Assembly (NCBI RefSeq): GCF_020216025.1
Contig: NZ_JAIWNC010000006.1
Span: 248,001-312,000 of the forward strand
Length of the DNA: 64,000 bases
Direction of reading: 5' to 3'
DNA from: Jidongwangia harbinensis
Lineage (GTDB): Bacteria > Actinomycetota > Actinomycetes > Mycobacteriales > Micromonosporaceae
The position numbers were made by a program, and so were the translations under genes. Below are positions 16,399 through 24,420 of this stretch, one piece after another. The notes beneath the pieces were generated by a model. It made no database searches. It was not told where the DNA came from and was given only the letters and a program-made list of their open reading frames with translations. The stretch's first letter is position 1. Each line of letters opens with the position of its first letter.

Positions 16399-16427
16399 CC
16401 ATCCTCGGGTCGGTCCGCACCGAATCG
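16399..16427 (+). promoter_or_regulatory. SigK-type promoter of the fasciclin gene
   Basis: CCATCC (16399-16404) and CCGAATCG (16420-16427) are spaced by 15 bp, identical in boxes and spacing to the site before sigK. It begins four bases after the anti-sigma stop codon and 37 bp before the fasciclin start, so the fasciclin and oxidoreductase genes have their own SigK-dependent promoter. Confidence 0.82.
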
Positions 16428-16463
16428 GTAGTGAGGATCCACTACCGAGAAGAGGAAAGACCC

Positions 16464-17099
16464 ATGCGACTCACCAAGGCTTCCGCCCTCGCCGCTGCGG
16501 CCCTGTTCACCGTCTCACTCAGCGCGTGCGGTTCGGACGACACCGCCGGCGACGCCGACACGGCCGCCCCGGCACCGACCATGACGAGTGCCGCGCCCAG
16601 CATGCCGGCCTCGGACATGATGGCCACGTTCGGTGCCGGGTGTGCGGCCGTGCCGGCCGACGCCTCGAACCCGGGCAGCTTCCAGGCCATGGCCCAGGTG
16701 CCGGTGGCCACCGCGGCCTCCGGCAACCCGCTGCTCAGCACGCTGGTCACGGCGGTCAAGACGGCCGGGCTGGTCGACTCGCTGAACACCGCGTCCGAGG
16801 TCACCGTGTTCGCGCCGACCAACGACGCGTTCGGCAAGATCCCGGAGGCGGACCTGAAGAAGGTGCTGGCCGACAAGAAGACGCTGACCAGCATCCTCAC
16901 CTACCACGTGGTGCCGGGCAAGCTGTCGCCGGAGCAGGTGGCCGGCACCCACAAGACGCTGCAGGGCGACTCGCTGACCGTGGCCGGCAGCGGCGAGGAG
17001 TTCAAGGTGGACGGCGCGTCCTCGGTGGTCTGCGGCAACGTGCAGACCGCCAACGCCACCGTCTACATCGTCGACTCCGTGCTGATGCCGAAGAGCTGA
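16464..17099 (+). CDS. Fasciclin (FAS1) domain lipoprotein, MPT83/MPT70-like
   Basis: 211 residues from ATG 16464, with GAGGAAAG upstream. The signal peptide ends in the lipobox LSAC (Cys22 region), then comes an Ala/Pro/Thr-rich spacer (about 25-50). A single FAS1 domain follows (about 75-210: NPLLSTLVTAVKTAGLVDSL, VTVFAPTNDAF, LTYHVVPGKL, ATVYIVDSVLMPKS). FAS1 proteins mediate adhesion on the cell surface. Homologues in mycobacteria are the main SigK targets, which agrees with the promoter here. The next gene starts one base after the stop. Confidence 0.93.
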   Translation: MRLTKASALAAAALFTVSLSACGSDDTAGDADTAAPAPTMTSAAPSMPASDMMATFGAGCAAVPADASNPGSFQAMAQVPVATAASGNPLLSTLVTAVKTAGLVDSLNTASEVTVFAPTNDAFGKIPEADLKKVLADKKTLTSILTYHVVPGKLSPEQVAGTHKTLQGDSLTVAGSGEEFKVDGASSVVCGNVQTANATVYIVDSVLMPKS

Positions 17100-17100
17100 C

Positions 17101-18666
17101 ATGCGACGTCTCGGTGTAGGCGCGGCTGCCGGTGTGCTGTCGGCGGCGTTCGGTACGGCGGCTGCGGAACTGCTCGCGGCCGCCGTCCGGCCCGAGGCCG
17201 GACCGCTGGTCGCGGTCGGCGGTGCGGTCATCGACGCCACGCCGACGCCGGTCAAGGAGTTCGCGGTACGGCAGCTCGGCACGTACGACAAGCCGGTGCT
17301 GCTCGGCTCGATCGTGCTGGTGCTCGTGGTGTTCACCGCGGTGGTCGGCATGCTCGCGACCGGCCGCCGGGTGGCCGCGGTGGCCGGTGCGGTGATCTTC
17401 GGGGCGGCCGGTGCGACAGCGGCACTGTCCCGGCCGGCCGCCGCCCCGTTCGACGCGGTCCCCTCCCTCTTCGGCGCGGCGGTGGCGGGCACGGTCCTGC
17501 TGCTGGTCCTGCGCCGTGCCCTGGCTCCGTCCAATCCGGATGCACAGGCCGATCCGGATGCACAGGCCGGCCCGGAAGCGCGGCCCGGCCGGGGCGCGCC
17601 GACCCGGGTGCTGGTGGACCGGCGGGCGTTCCTGCAGGCGGCCTCGCTGGTCGCGGCGGGTGCCGCGGCGGCCGGCGGTGGCGCGGCGGTGACCGGGCGG
17701 GCGCGTGGCGGCGCGCTCGCCGCTTCCCGCGAGGCGGTCCGGCTGCCCGCGGCCACCGACCCGGCCGCACCGCTGCCCGCCGGGACCGGACCCGGCTTCG
17801 TCACCGCGAACGCCGACTTCTACCGCGTCGACACCGCGCTCGCCCTGCCCCGGATCGACGTCGACTCGTGGTCGCTGCGGGTGCACGGCATGGTCGAGCA
17901 GCCGGTCGAACTCTCCTTCGCCGATCTGCTGGAACGGCCGCTGATCGAGCGGCACATCACGTTGAACTGCGTGTCCAACGAGGTCGGTGGCCCGTACGTG
18001 GGCACCGCGCGGTGGCTCGGCGTGCCGCTGGCGCCGCTGCTGCGGGAACTCGGCGTCCGGCCCGGTGCGGACCAGCTGGTGGCCCGCTCGACCGAGGGCA
18101 TGACCATCGGTACGCCGGTCAGCACCGTGCTGGACGGCCGCGACACCATGCTGTGCGTGGGCATGAACGGCGAGCCGTTGCCGATCGTGCACGGCTTCCC
18201 GGTGCGGATGCTGACTCCCGGCCTGTACGGCTACGCCGGTGCCTGCAAGTGGCTGGCCGAGCTGGAGCTGACCACGTTCGCGGACTTCGACGCGTACTGG
18301 GTGCGGCGCGGCTGGGGTGCCCGGGGCCCGGTGAAGACGGCGTCCCGGATCGACCGCCCGCGACCGTTCGCGCGGCTGACCGCCGGCCGGACCACCGTGG
18401 CCGGCGTCGCCTGGGCGCAGGGCCGGGGGATCGCCAAGGTGGAGATCCGGGTGGACGACGGTGACTGGGCGGCGGCCGAGCTGCTTCCGGTGCCGTCGGT
18501 GGACACCTGGGTGCAGTGGCGGTACGAGTGGCCGGCCGGCGCGGGTCCGCACGTGCTCACGGTCCGGGCCACGGACGGCACCGGCGCGGTCCAGGTCGAG
18601 CAGCGCGCCACCCCGTTCCCGGACGGCGCCACCGGCCAGCACGGCATCACCGTCACGGTCGCCTGA
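17101..18666 (+). CDS. Membrane-bound molybdopterin-dependent oxidoreductase (sulfite-oxidase fold)
   Basis: 521 residues. The N-terminal part (1-150) has about four hydrophobic segments and places the enzyme in the membrane. A spacer with two nearly identical NPDAQADPDAQAGPEA units leads to RRAFLQAAS, a Tat-like segment now internal. The Mo-cofactor domain follows (about 225-400), with the molybdenum-ligating Cys290 in TLNCVSNEVGGPYVGTARW and the pterin-binding MLTPGLYGYAGACKWL. A C-terminal dimerisation-like domain covers about 420-521. The substrate is unknown; YedY-type relatives repair oxidised methionine, which would fit a surface stress regulon. Its last 14 bp overlap the convergent TetR gene. 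Confidence 0.9.
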   Translation: MRRLGVGAAAGVLSAAFGTAAAELLAAAVRPEAGPLVAVGGAVIDATPTPVKEFAVRQLGTYDKPVLLGSIVLVLVVFTAVVGMLATGRRVAAVAGAVIFGAAGATAALSRPAAAPFDAVPSLFGAAVAGTVLLLVLRRALAPSNPDAQADPDAQAGPEARPGRGAPTRVLVDRRAFLQAASLVAAGAAAAGGGAAVTGRARGGALAASREAVRLPAATDPAAPLPAGTGPGFVTANADFYRVDTALALPRIDVDSWSLRVHGMVEQPVELSFADLLERPLIERHITLNCVSNEVGGPYVGTARWLGVPLAPLLRELGVRPGADQLVARSTEGMTIGTPVSTVLDGRDTMLCVGMNGEPLPIVHGFPVRMLTPGLYGYAGACKWLAELELTTFADFDAYWVRRGWGARGPVKTASRIDRPRPFARLTAGRTTVAGVAWAQGRGIAKVEIRVDDGDWAAAELLPVPSVDTWVQWRYEWPAGAGPHVLTVRATDGTGAVQVEQRATPFPDGATGQHGITVTVA

Positions 18667-19234
18667 GCGGCGCGCTCCCGGCGAGCGCGGCGAGCTGGTG
18701 CCGGACCGCGGCGGTCGTCCGGGCGGTGTCGCCGGTGGCCAGCAGGTCGAGCAGCGCGCCGCGGAGCACCGCGAGGACCGCGGTACGCCGGGCGGCACCG
18801 CCCTCGGTGTCGCGGTCGCCCGGTGGCTGCGCCGAGGCGAGCAGGGCCAGCCATTCCCGCACGCTGTCCCGGGCGAAGCCGGCCCACGGACCGTCCGGCT
18901 CGATCAGGGAGCGGGCGTACGCCTCGACCCACAGCGTGAGCACCGCCCGGTGTGCGGGCGCGGCGAGCCAGTCCCAGATCAGGCCGGCGGCCTCGGTGAG
19001 GTCGCCGGTCGGCGTCTGCCGGAGCAGCTCGCGTTCGTCCGCCCGTGCCCGGATCAGCAACGCGCGGACCAGGCCGTCCTTGGAACCGAACAGGTACAGC
19101 AGCACCCGTGGGCTGGAGCCCACCGCGGCGGCGAGCGGGCGCAGCGACAGGTCGCCGAGGCCGTGGTCGAGCACGTACCGGTAGGCGGCCTCGAGGAGTT
19201 CCTCCCGGCGCGGGCTTGCCTTCGCAGCTTCCAT
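18653..19234 (-). CDS. TetR family transcriptional regulator
   Basis: 193 residues from ATG 19234. The TetR helix-turn-helix is at about 8-55 (RREELLEAAYRYVLDHGLGDLSLRPLAAAVGSSPRVLLYLFGSKDGLVRALL), followed by a helical ligand-binding domain. The start was chosen because homology begins at residue 8 and the operator palindrome lies just upstream. It is divergent from a GNAT acetyltransferase gene, with the palindrome between them, and probably represses both. Confidence 0.9.
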   Translation of the reverse strand: MEAAKASPRREELLEAAYRYVLDHGLGDLSLRPLAAAVGSSPRVLLYLFGSKDGLVRALLIRARADERELLRQTPTGDLTEAAGLIWDWLAAPAHRAVLTLWVEAYARSLIEPDGPWAGFARDSVREWLALLASAQPPGDRDTEGGAARRTAVLAVLRGALLDLLATGDTARTTAAVRHQLAALAGSAPLRRP

Positions 19235-19248
19235 CCGGGCATTCTGGC

Positions 19249-19268
19249 ACTGAAACAGTCGTTTCAGT
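19249..19268. promoter_or_regulatory. TetR operator palindrome between divergent genes
   Basis: ACTGAAAC-AGTC-GTTTCAGT: perfect 8-bp arms with a 4-bp spacer, 15 bp from each start codon. The position between a tetR gene and the divergent GNAT gene makes it the obvious binding site for the regulator. Confidence 0.75.
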
Positions 19269-19283
19269 AGCGAGGAGGTCGAC

Positions 19284-19766
19284 ATGCCTGCGGTGGTGCG
19301 TCCGTTGGGTCGTCCCGGCGACCTGGGCTGGGTGATCATGGCGCACGGGGAGACGTACGCCGCGCAGTTCGGCTGGGACGCCGACTTCGAGGCGCTGGTG
19401 GCGCGCATCGTCGCCGACTACGCCGAGAAGCACGACCCGGCGCGGGAAGCGGCCTGGATCGCCGAGGTGGACGGCGCCCGGGTGGGCTCGGTGTTCTGTG
19501 TGGCCGCCGACCGGGACACCGCGCAGCTCCGGATTCTGCTGGTCGAACCGGCGGCGCGCGGCCACGGCCTGGGTGCCCGGCTGGTGGACGAGTGCCTGAA
19601 CCACGCCCGCGCCGCCGGCTTCCGGCGGATCGTGCTCTGGACCAACGACGTGCTGGCCTCGGCGCGTCGCATCTACCAGGCGGCCGGCTTCACGCTCGAC
19701 GAGGAACAGCCGCATCGCAGCTTCGGTGCGGATCTGGTCGGACAGACCTGGTCCCGCCGGCTGTGA
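19284..19766 (+). CDS. GNAT family N-acetyltransferase
   Basis: 160 residues with AGGAGG before the ATG. The GNAT fold is complete: AWIAEVDGARVGSVFCV (beta strands 2-3), the acetyl-CoA loop LLVEPAARGHGLGARLVDECL (RGxGxG type) and motif B ARRIYQAAGF. It resembles the C-terminal half of MarR-GNAT fusion proteins (ETYAAQFGWDADFEALVARIVADY), here as a stand-alone domain. The substrate is unknown. Confidence 0.88.
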   Translation: MPAVVRPLGRPGDLGWVIMAHGETYAAQFGWDADFEALVARIVADYAEKHDPAREAAWIAEVDGARVGSVFCVAADRDTAQLRILLVEPAARGHGLGARLVDECLNHARAAGFRRIVLWTNDVLASARRIYQAAGFTLDEEQPHRSFGADLVGQTWSRRL

Positions 19767-19784
19767 TGCGGCCCCGGCCGGTGG

Positions 19785-20075
19785 TCAGGGGACCGTGCGT
19801 TCGACCGCCGCGGCGCCGTCGCGCTCGAGTTCGGCGCGGGCCCGCTCGATGTTCTCCGGTGTCGGGTCCTTGCCCTGCGCCACGGCGAGGTCGGCCGGCT
19901 CCCACGGCTGGTCCGCGCCGGTGCGGATCTCCGGCGCCGGCCCCGGCTCCCGGAACTCCGGGGTGTCGGCGTCCGGCCCGCCGCCGGTGACGAACGCGGG
20001 CACCGCCACGTCGTCCGCCACGGCGTCCGCGACCTGCTGTGTCTCCTCCAACGGCTGCTGATACGGCTCGGTCAT
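19785..20075 (-). CDS. Small acidic hypothetical protein
   Basis: 96 residues from ATG 20075, with GGGGAGG six bases upstream. Acidic, Pro-rich and probably disordered (DAVADDVAVPAF, GGGPDADTPEFREPGPAPE), it ends in a short helix (NIERARAELERDGAAAVE). No membrane segment or known domain is visible. Strong third-position GC and a good ribosome site support a real gene. Confidence 0.65.
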   Translation of the reverse strand: MTEPYQQPLEETQQVADAVADDVAVPAFVTGGGPDADTPEFREPGPAPEIRTGADQPWEPADLAVAQGKDPTPENIERARAELERDGAAAVERTVP

Positions 20076-20367
20076 GGTGCCTCCCCAGGCGTCGCTCTCG
20101 GTACCGCTCTCGTTACCCTTACCCCGCCGATGCACCCATTACCACCGCCGACGAGCATGAGCGACGACCGGAACGGACGGCCGGTCGGTCCAAGTCCGAA
20201 TCAAGCGCAATCCGGACAGCAATCGCGCTCATCGGATGGACGCTCAGTAGTGAGACGAATACATTTCTGTCCCTGCGCGTGCGGGTGCTCCGGCGGGGAT
20301 CGCTCGACGTCGCGCGTCGCCGTGCGCGGCGGCCGTGTGGCGTGGCACGCGGGGCTAGGAGACCAAC

Positions 20368-20397
20368 ATGACCGAACCCACTGGGCGGCAGAAGTGA
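20368..20397 (+). other. Nine-codon upstream reading frame overlapping the next start
   Basis: ATG 20368 is preceded by TAGGAGA and encodes MTEPTGRQK followed by a stop. Its TGA overlaps the GTG start of the next gene (GTGA, 20394-20397). It has a better ribosome site than the downstream gene, which suggests translational coupling or leader control. Confidence 0.4.
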
Positions 20398-20762
20398 GCG
20401 GCCTGCCGGATGCGGAACGGGATGCCTGTGACGTGGTCCAGGCGCTGGCCGGGCTGGCCGCCCTGCTCCGGACGCCGGGCCTGGATCCGCCGGACGCCGC
20501 CGGAGCGGACGATCCGACCCTGATCGAGGCGCGGCACCTACTGCAGGCGCTGGCCGAGGACGGCGGCGCGGCGGCGGGGCGGGTGCTGGCGTACCTGCGC
20601 CTGCTCCGTGGGCCGGGCGACGGCGCCTCGGCCGCGGTCCAGCCCCGGCTGGGGCCGTGGCGGGACTGGACCCCGTCGCGTGGTCACCTGTTCGGGGACC
20701 CGGGCGGTGCCCGGCGGCTCGGGCATCTGCCGCATCCACGCCGCTGCGACCCGGGCGAGTGA
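20394..20762 (+). CDS. Hypothetical protein
   Basis: 122 residues from GTG 20394. The first 85 residues look helical (ERDACDVVQALAGLAALLR, LIEARHLLQALAEDGGAAAGRVLAYLRLL). The tail is basic and Pro/Gly-rich. No known family. The start lacks its own ribosome site but overlaps a short upstream frame that has one. The 318 bp upstream hold no other gene I can support. Confidence 0.5.
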   Translation: MSGLPDAERDACDVVQALAGLAALLRTPGLDPPDAAGADDPTLIEARHLLQALAEDGGAAAGRVLAYLRLLRGPGDGASAAVQPRLGPWRDWTPSRGHLFGDPGGARRLGHLPHPRRCDPGE

Positions 20763-20791
20763 CAGGCGTTCACCGGTTCGGGTGACGCTCG

Positions 20792-21787
20792 TCAGAGTGA
20801 ACCTCGCAGCCGGGCGGACGGCGGCATGCCGAACCGCGCCCGGTACGCGGACGCGAACCGGCCCAGGTGGGCGAACCCCCACCGGTGTGCCACCGCGGCC
20901 ACGGTGACCTGGGCGGGATCGGCTAGCCCGAGGTCCTCGTGCACCCGCGCCAGGCGTACCTCCTGCAGGTAGGTCATCGGGGCGCGGCCCACGTGCTGGC
21001 GGAATCCGTCCTGCAACGAGCGCACGCTCGTGCCGGCGATGCCGGCCAGGTCGGCGACCGAGAAGGGGCGTTCCGGCTCGTCGTGGATCGCGTCCAGGGC
21101 GCGGCGGATGGCCCGCGGCGGACCCGGCCGGCGCGGCGTCACCAGCTCGTCGCGGTACTGGTGCGCGACGCTGAGCAGCAGGCCGGTCATCAGCGTCTGC
21201 CGCATCCGGGCGGCGATCAGCGGTTGCCGCAGCAGGCCCTCCGGCTGGCGCGCCTCGGTGTGCAGCAGCCGCAGCAGCCGGCACCAACTCTGTCCGGGCC
21301 CGTCGGCGACGTCCATCACCGGCGCGAGGTCGATCGGCCCGGGTACCGGCCGGTCCAGCAGCGCGGCCAGCTCCGACTCCAGCGCGGACCGGTCGAACTT
21401 GATCTCGAGTTCGGTGAGGTCGGCCTCGGTCAGCGCACAGATCGTGCCGTGCGGACCGAAGACCGCCGCGGTGCACGCCTGCGCCACCGTCTCGCGGCCG
21501 GCATGCCGGATCACCGTGCGGCCCCGCAGCGGCAGGCTCACGTGATAGGCGTTCATCTCCGCCGTAACCGCCATCGACCCGGCGTAGCGCACGGTCCCGA
21601 CCGTGATCGGTCCGAGTTGGATCATCTCCAGGTCGATGCCGAAGCGCTCACCACCGTCCGGGCGGAACGTGACCGGGTAGAACGGTCCGCTGAGGACGGA
21701 ATGCGCATGATCGGGATCGTGACTGCTGAACCTGACGACCGTGGGATTCCGGTCGACCGGTGCGGCATCGGGGGGTACTCGATTCAT
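20792..21787 (-). CDS. AraC family transcriptional regulator
   Basis: 331 residues. The N-terminal AraC-binding-like beta domain (about 20-200) includes YHVSLPLRGRTVIRHAGRETV and the FGPHGTICALTEADLTELEIKFDRSALE segment. The C-terminal two helix-turn-helix units cover about 225-325 (FSVADLAGIAGTSVRSLQDGFRQHVGRAPMTYLQEVRLARVHEDL, then VAHRWGFAHLGRFASAYRARFGMPPSARLR). The closest architecture is the EutR/FeaR-like group. The target genes are not evident. 284 bp separate it from the STAS gene, and I see no clear site there. Confidence 0.92.
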   Translation of the reverse strand: MNRVPPDAAPVDRNPTVVRFSSHDPDHAHSVLSGPFYPVTFRPDGGERFGIDLEMIQLGPITVGTVRYAGSMAVTAEMNAYHVSLPLRGRTVIRHAGRETVAQACTAAVFGPHGTICALTEADLTELEIKFDRSALESELAALLDRPVPGPIDLAPVMDVADGPGQSWCRLLRLLHTEARQPEGLLRQPLIAARMRQTLMTGLLLSVAHQYRDELVTPRRPGPPRAIRRALDAIHDEPERPFSVADLAGIAGTSVRSLQDGFRQHVGRAPMTYLQEVRLARVHEDLGLADPAQVTVAAVAHRWGFAHLGRFASAYRARFGMPPSARLRGSL

Positions 21788-22071
21788 GTCAGAGCGCAGT
21801 CCGCTGCATACCGTGAGTATTTTGGTCGATGTACCCTAGCGTCAATCCGGGGGGCTCGGAGTGACCGTTCCAGCACATTCCGGCCATATGAACTACTCTG
21901 GCGTTCCGCGCCTACGTGGCGTAACTTGCAGACCAGCGGAATGTTGTTGGCACGCGGTCCGAAGGTCGGTGGCCCCGGGCGAGGCTCCGAAGACAATGCG
22001 CAGCTGGTCGGCGCATTCACCCCCCGCGGAAGGTCGGCGTCGTTCGTCATGACGCCAGGAAGAGGGCAGCC

Positions 22072-22428
22072 GTGTATCTGCCGATCACCACCCGTCAGTT
22101 GGCCGACGGCACCGTCGAGATCGCCCCCTGTGGGGAGATCGACCTGGACAATGCCCACGTGATGCGGGACGCCGTCAACGACGTGCTGACCTCCACCACG
22201 CCGGGCAAGATCTGCCTCGACCTGCAACGGGTGATGCTGATCGACAGCATCGGCATCGGCATCCTGGTCGCCTGCTTCCACACCGCGGCCGCCAGCGGGG
22301 TGAAGCTCGTGGTGAGCCATCCCAGCCCCACGGTGTACCGCCAGCTCTGGGTGTCCGGCCTGGTCGGGCTGCTCGGCTGCGCGGAGCCGCCGTCGCCGCG
22401 TACCTCGGTGGGCCTGCGCCCGTCCTGA
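22072..22428 (+). CDS. STAS domain anti-sigma factor antagonist
   Basis: 118 residues from GTG 22072, with GGAAGAGGG upstream. The STAS fold runs from VEIAPCGEIDLDNAHVMRDAV to the phospho-acceptor motif LIDSIGIGILVACF, whose Ser59 is the usual phosphorylation site. Such proteins release sigma factors by binding anti-sigma kinases when unphosphorylated. No kinase or sigma gene is adjacent, so the partners must be encoded elsewhere. Confidence 0.88.
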   Translation: MYLPITTRQLADGTVEIAPCGEIDLDNAHVMRDAVNDVLTSTTPGKICLDLQRVMLIDSIGIGILVACFHTAAASGVKLVVSHPSPTVYRQLWVSGLVGLLGCAEPPSPRTSVGLRPS

Positions 22429-22435
22429 CGCCCGG

Positions 22436-23182
22436 TCAGCCGGCGAGCGGAAGCCGGTAGACCGAGACGTGCGACCGGGATTCCGCGGTGAACTCGGCTC
22501 CGGCCCAGTCCGCGTGCCGGCTCTCCAGCTCGAACCCGGCCAGCTGGGCCATGAGATCGAGTTCGGCCGGCCAGATGTAGCGGTGCGGGGTGCGGAACAG
22601 CCGGGCCTCGGTGCCGTCGCCGAACCGGAAGTGGTGCGACACGACGCGCTGCCGGAGCAGGTCGTAGGTGTCCAGGCCGAGATAGCCGGCCTCGCTGTGC
22701 CAGACCGTGGCCTGCTGACCCGGCGGCAGCTTGCGCAGCTCCGGGACCCAGAGTTCGATCACGAACCGGCCGCCCGGGGTGAGGTGCCGGGCGGCGTTGC
22801 GGAAGCAGGCCACCTGCCCGGCCTGGGTGAGCAGGTTGGCGATCGTGTTGTAGACCAGATAGACCAGGGTGTACGTCCCCGGGGCGACCGCGGTGCTCAT
22901 GTCGCCGGCGATCACCGGGACGGTCGCCTCGTCGACCTTCGTGCGGAGCTGGTCGATCATCGGCTCGGACAGCTCGATGCCGGTGACCGGCACGCCGCGT
23001 TCGGCCAGCGGCACGGCCACCCGGCCGGTTCCCACGGCGAACTCCAGCGCCCGTCCGCCCTCGGCGAGCTCGGCGAGGCGGTCCACGGTCGGCCCCAGCA
23101 GCTCGGCCGCGAACATGCCGGTGCCCGGCGTGTCGTAGTCGCGGGCCGCGTCGGCGGTCCAGATGTCCGGTTGCTCCTCCAT
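22436..23182 (-). CDS. Class I SAM-dependent methyltransferase
   Basis: 248 residues from ATG 23182 (an in-frame GTG at 23188 is possible). Motif I is ALEFAVGTGRVAVPLAERG with the acidic GIELSEPMIDQL after strand 2, then VIAGDMSTAV and LTPGGRFVIELWVPELR. The small-molecule methyltransferase fold is clear; the substrate is not. It converges on the STAS gene with 7 bp between them. Confidence 0.88.
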   Translation of the reverse strand: MEEQPDIWTADAARDYDTPGTGMFAAELLGPTVDRLAELAEGGRALEFAVGTGRVAVPLAERGVPVTGIELSEPMIDQLRTKVDEATVPVIAGDMSTAVAPGTYTLVYLVYNTIANLLTQAGQVACFRNAARHLTPGGRFVIELWVPELRKLPPGQQATVWHSEAGYLGLDTYDLLRQRVVSHHFRFGDGTEARLFRTPHRYIWPAELDLMAQLAGFELESRHADWAGAEFTAESRSHVSVYRLPLAG

Positions 23183-23256
23183 CGGCACACGATCGCCACC
23201 GCGTGCCGCGCTGTCCAGCGAATTCCGGCCTACCCCCGGTCGCTTAGCGTGGGCGG

Positions 23257-23748
23257 GTGACTCGGCGCCGGCTCCTGACCATCCTGCTCCTGCTCTGTTA
23301 CACGGCCGGAGTCGCCGCGGTCACGCTGCTGCCGATCGTCCCGCGATCCCCCGAATACTGGGCCGGCGAGCCGTGGTGGACGATGTTCCGCTGGGTGCCG
23401 TTCGACGTCGACATGCCCAGCTTCACCTTGAACGTGATCATGTTCGTCCCGTTCGGAATCCTGGTGCCGTCGCTGTGGCCGGCCGCCGACACGGTACGCC
23501 GGATAGCGCTCCGCGCCGCCTGCGCCAGCCTGGCGATCGAGTCGACCCAGTTCGTCCTGGGCATGACGCTCGGCTCCCGGCGTACCGTCGACGTGAACGA
23601 CCTCATCGCCAACACGGCCGGAGCCCTGCTCGGACTGCTGGTGTTGCACCTGGCCCTGCCGCACGCGGCACACCGGGCCGGGCTGGCACCGGCCGGCCCG
23701 CGCACCGTCGCCGCGGTCAGGTCAGCGGATCGGGCTCCCACTGATTGA
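23257..23748 (+). CDS. VanZ-like membrane protein
   Basis: 163 residues from GTG 23257. Four hydrophobic segments and the VanZ pattern are visible: FTLNVIMFVPFGILVPSLWP, ASLAIESTQFVLGMTLGSRRTVDVNDLIANTAGALLG. VanZ-like proteins are linked to low-level glycopeptide resistance in enterococci, but most actinobacterial members have no shown function. The last 32 bp overlap the convergent VOC gene. Confidence 0.9.
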   Translation: MTRRRLLTILLLLCYTAGVAAVTLLPIVPRSPEYWAGEPWWTMFRWVPFDVDMPSFTLNVIMFVPFGILVPSLWPAADTVRRIALRAACASLAIESTQFVLGMTLGSRRTVDVNDLIANTAGALLGLLVLHLALPHAAHRAGLAPAGPRTVAAVRSADRAPTD

Positions 23749-24094
23749 TCCGGATGAGCAGGCCGTCCGGGCTGCGCACCTCGAGCTGCTCGCCGAAGTC
23801 ACGGTGTTCGGCGATCTCCGCACCCGGCAACCGCTGCCGGAGCTGTTCGAGCGGTGCGGTGGCGCCGAAGACCAGGTCGACCGCGGACTCGCCGCGGATC
23901 GGGTCGGCCGGCCTGCGGACCAGGCCGATCTGGACGGTACCCACCTGCATCAGCACCCAGTCGGCGTCCTCGGTGCCGTGGATGATCTCGCCGCCGAGGC
24001 GGCGGTAGAACTCCACGGACGCGGGCATGTCGCGGACGTGCACGAGTGGCTGCAGATGGAGACCGGGGGAGGTCACCGGCGGTTGGTCGGCCAT
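23717..24094 (-). CDS. VOC family (glyoxalase/bleomycin-resistance fold) protein
   Basis: 125 residues from ATG 24094, with AGGAG upstream. Paired beta-alpha-beta-beta-beta modules are seen: LQPLVHVRDMPASVEFYRRLGGEI, VQIGLVR, VDLVFGA and the closing VRSPDGLLIRINQWEP. It could be a small dioxygenase-like or binding protein; the metal ligands of true glyoxalases are not evident. Confidence 0.85.
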   Translation of the reverse strand: MADQPPVTSPGLHLQPLVHVRDMPASVEFYRRLGGEIIHGTEDADWVLMQVGTVQIGLVRRPADPIRGESAVDLVFGATAPLEQLRQRLPGAEIAEHRDFGEQLEVRSPDGLLIRINQWEPDPLT

Positions 24095-24143
24095 GACGGG
24101 CTCCTGTCGGGTCGGTCGGCGCACGGTTCGGGCGCCGACAGGC

Positions 24144-24419
24144 CTAACGAGTGGTACCCGGCATCGATTGTGTCTGTGGCCGACTCGGCCGCGGAGTCCG
24201 CCGGAGCACCAGGACACCGCCGACGCCCGGGACGAACGCGAGCAGCCGCAGCCCGCGCCGCGACGTGGCCTGCCAGGTCGCCAGGATGACGACGAGGTAC
24301 GCGGCGCCGTGCGTCGGGCCGAGCAGCGACGACACCGCCGCCCGGTGCACGGTCACGAGGTTGAGCAGGAGCAGGGCGAGCGTGGCCAGCTCGACCCGGG
24401 CGGCGATCCGGAGCAGCAC
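24144..24419 (-). CDS. DUF3817 family membrane protein
   Basis: 91 residues from GTG 24419, with two or three hydrophobic segments and the family motif LLGPTHGAAYLVVI. It starts one base after the preceding gene's stop, so it is cotranscribed with the DUF2269-like gene. The function is unknown. Confidence 0.8.
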   Translation of the reverse strand: MLLRIAARVELATLALLLLNLVTVHRAAVSSLLGPTHGAAYLVVILATWQATSRRGLRLLAFVPGVGGVLVLRRTPRPSRPQTQSMPGTTR

Positions 24420-24420
24420 G

